Shown here: positions 63,586 to 64,000 of the stretch, in pieces
How the letters are laid out: the number at the start of each line of letters is the position of its first letter
How positions within the stretch are numbered: position 1 is the stretch's first letter
Source: Chryseobacterium rhizoplanae
GTDB taxonomy: Bacteria > Bacteroidota > Bacteroidia > Flavobacteriales > Weeksellaceae
DNA length: 64,000 nucleotides
Direction: 5' to 3'
NCBI RefSeq assembly: GCF_900182655.1
Contig: NZ_FXTC01000003.1
Location: 248,001 to 312,000, forward strand
The notes under the pieces: model-generated
Told to the model about the DNA's origin: nothing
Database searches by the model: none
What the model saw: only the letters and a program-made list of their open reading frames with translations
Made by a program: the position numbers and the translations under genes

Positions 63586-64000
63586 TCAGTTTTGTTGTAA
63601 TTGTAAATACACTCCATTCGTCCAACCAAATCCATCCTGATTAGGGTATTCCCCGCCGCCTGCTATTGTTTCTGTGTCTAATGCATTGTATTTTTCCATT
63701 AGTTTTCCGGTATTCTTGTAGACTCGTTCTACATTGGAACACCAGTTATTTTTTATCTTCTCGGCCAGTTCATCAAAGCCGTAATTTTTCATTGCTTTAA
63801 AGCCCAGCCACTGATAAGGAGCCCATGCATTGGGAAGATCCCACTGCTGGCCTGAATTTTTAGTGGTGGTAACCAACCCGCCTTTGTAAAGAAATTTTTC
63901 AGCTATAGCTTTCGCAACCGCCTCTGCTTGCTCCTGATCTGCAATTCCAAGGAATAAAGGGTAAAGAGCAGCAATATGTTCAGACGGTGTTTTTGTGTTT
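63586..64000 (-). CDS. Trehalase (GH37), C-terminal part only
   Basis: The gene enters from the right edge; about 137 codons are visible. The GH37 signature region is clear: QWDLPNAWAPYQWLGFKAMKNYG, then TGKLMEKYNALDTET and the glycine-rich GGGEYPNQDGFGWTNGVYL. Trehalases split trehalose into two glucose molecules. The N-terminal part, with any signal peptide and the catalytic acid, lies outside the window. The ORF is open across the edge, and the internal ATG near 63876 is not its start. It precedes the TonB receptor in a probable operon. Confidence 0.95.
   Translation of the reverse strand, partial: NTKTPSEHIAALYPLFLGIADQEQAEAVAKAIAEKFLYKGGLVTTTKNSGQQWDLPNAWAPYQWLGFKAMKNYGFDELAEKIKNNWCSNVERVYKNTGKLMEKYNALDTETIAGGGEYPNQDGFGWTNGVYLQLQQN

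Noticed and set aside
63564..63635. 24-residue extension of the TonB receptor into the trehalase end
   Set aside because: It overlaps the trehalase 3' end and would put a non-signal sequence before a clear signal peptide.

Overview
The window looks like a chromosomal stretch of a Chryseobacterium-like flavobacterium (Bacteroidota, Weeksellaceae). The signs are a low G+C content, promoters of the Bacteroidota type (a TAnnTTTG -7 element, sometimes with TTG about 19-21 bases upstream), very few Shine-Dalgarno sequences, lipoproteins with SCN/SCQ-type lipoboxes, several proteins with C-terminal type IX secretion (T9SS) sorting domains, and flavobacterial families such as DUF4290 next to murA, DUF4295 next to rpmG, and OmpA proteins with thrombospondin-3 linkers. 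It is mostly core genome, broken up by short repeat-rich intergenic islands. I see no prophage, insertion sequence, CRISPR array or rRNA.

Layout. 1-5 kb: 5' end of der, tRNA-Gln, an orphan small protein, katG, and a haem-binding/DCC redox gene pair followed by heptamer repeats. 5-9 kb: a lipoprotein alpha-amylase of archaeal-like type, then DUF4290-murA. 9-13 kb: a stand-alone NIL-domain gene with a palindromic operator, a YiiX-like lipoprotein, a two-component system and an EamA exporter. 13.5-19.5 kb: an mgtC/RND metal-efflux operon (MgtC, adaptor, CzcA-like pump, TolC-like channel). 20-25.5 kb: two unrecognised exported proteins and a large fibronectin-III T9SS cargo. 25.8-31.8 kb: aminotransferase, lipoprotein, murB, proC, vanZ-like, lnt. 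32-38.6 kb: a VCBS-repeat T9SS cargo, the rpmB-rpmG-DUF4295 ribosomal operon, an exported RidA-like protein with ftsY, glsB-like, sppA and folK. 38.6-43 kb: three tandem OmpA/TSP3 paralogues. 43-50.5 kb: recQ, fmt, ribB with a degenerate second domain, a flavin oxidoreductase, two small unknowns and an astacin-like protease. 50.5-64 kb: a PIF1/RecD-like helicase, gamma-carbonic-anhydrase-like protein, an Nfu-FMN reductase-hemH cluster, an M4 protease, the T9SS plug protein, an MBL hydrolase, a TonB-dependent receptor and the 3' part of a GH37 trehalase.

How the genes work together. Envelope building is a recurring theme (murA, murB, lnt, OmpA set, sppA, ftsY). The T9SS plug protein shares the window with three likely T9SS cargos. 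The trehalase and amylase suggest use of trehalose and alpha-glucans. KatG, Nfu, HemH and the haem-binding protein concern haem, Fe-S and oxidative stress. The metal-efflux operon may be controlled by the nearby two-component system, which is an inference from position only.

Most notable signals: a 1062-bp module shared without length change by two neighbouring OmpA genes that then carry different C-terminal domains; a palindrome lying on the -33 box of an orphan NIL-domain gene; -7 elements that abut start codons at five genes (probable leaderless mRNAs); and four different inverted-repeat elements plus three heptamer arrays in intergenic DNA. None of these is proven to be a new system.
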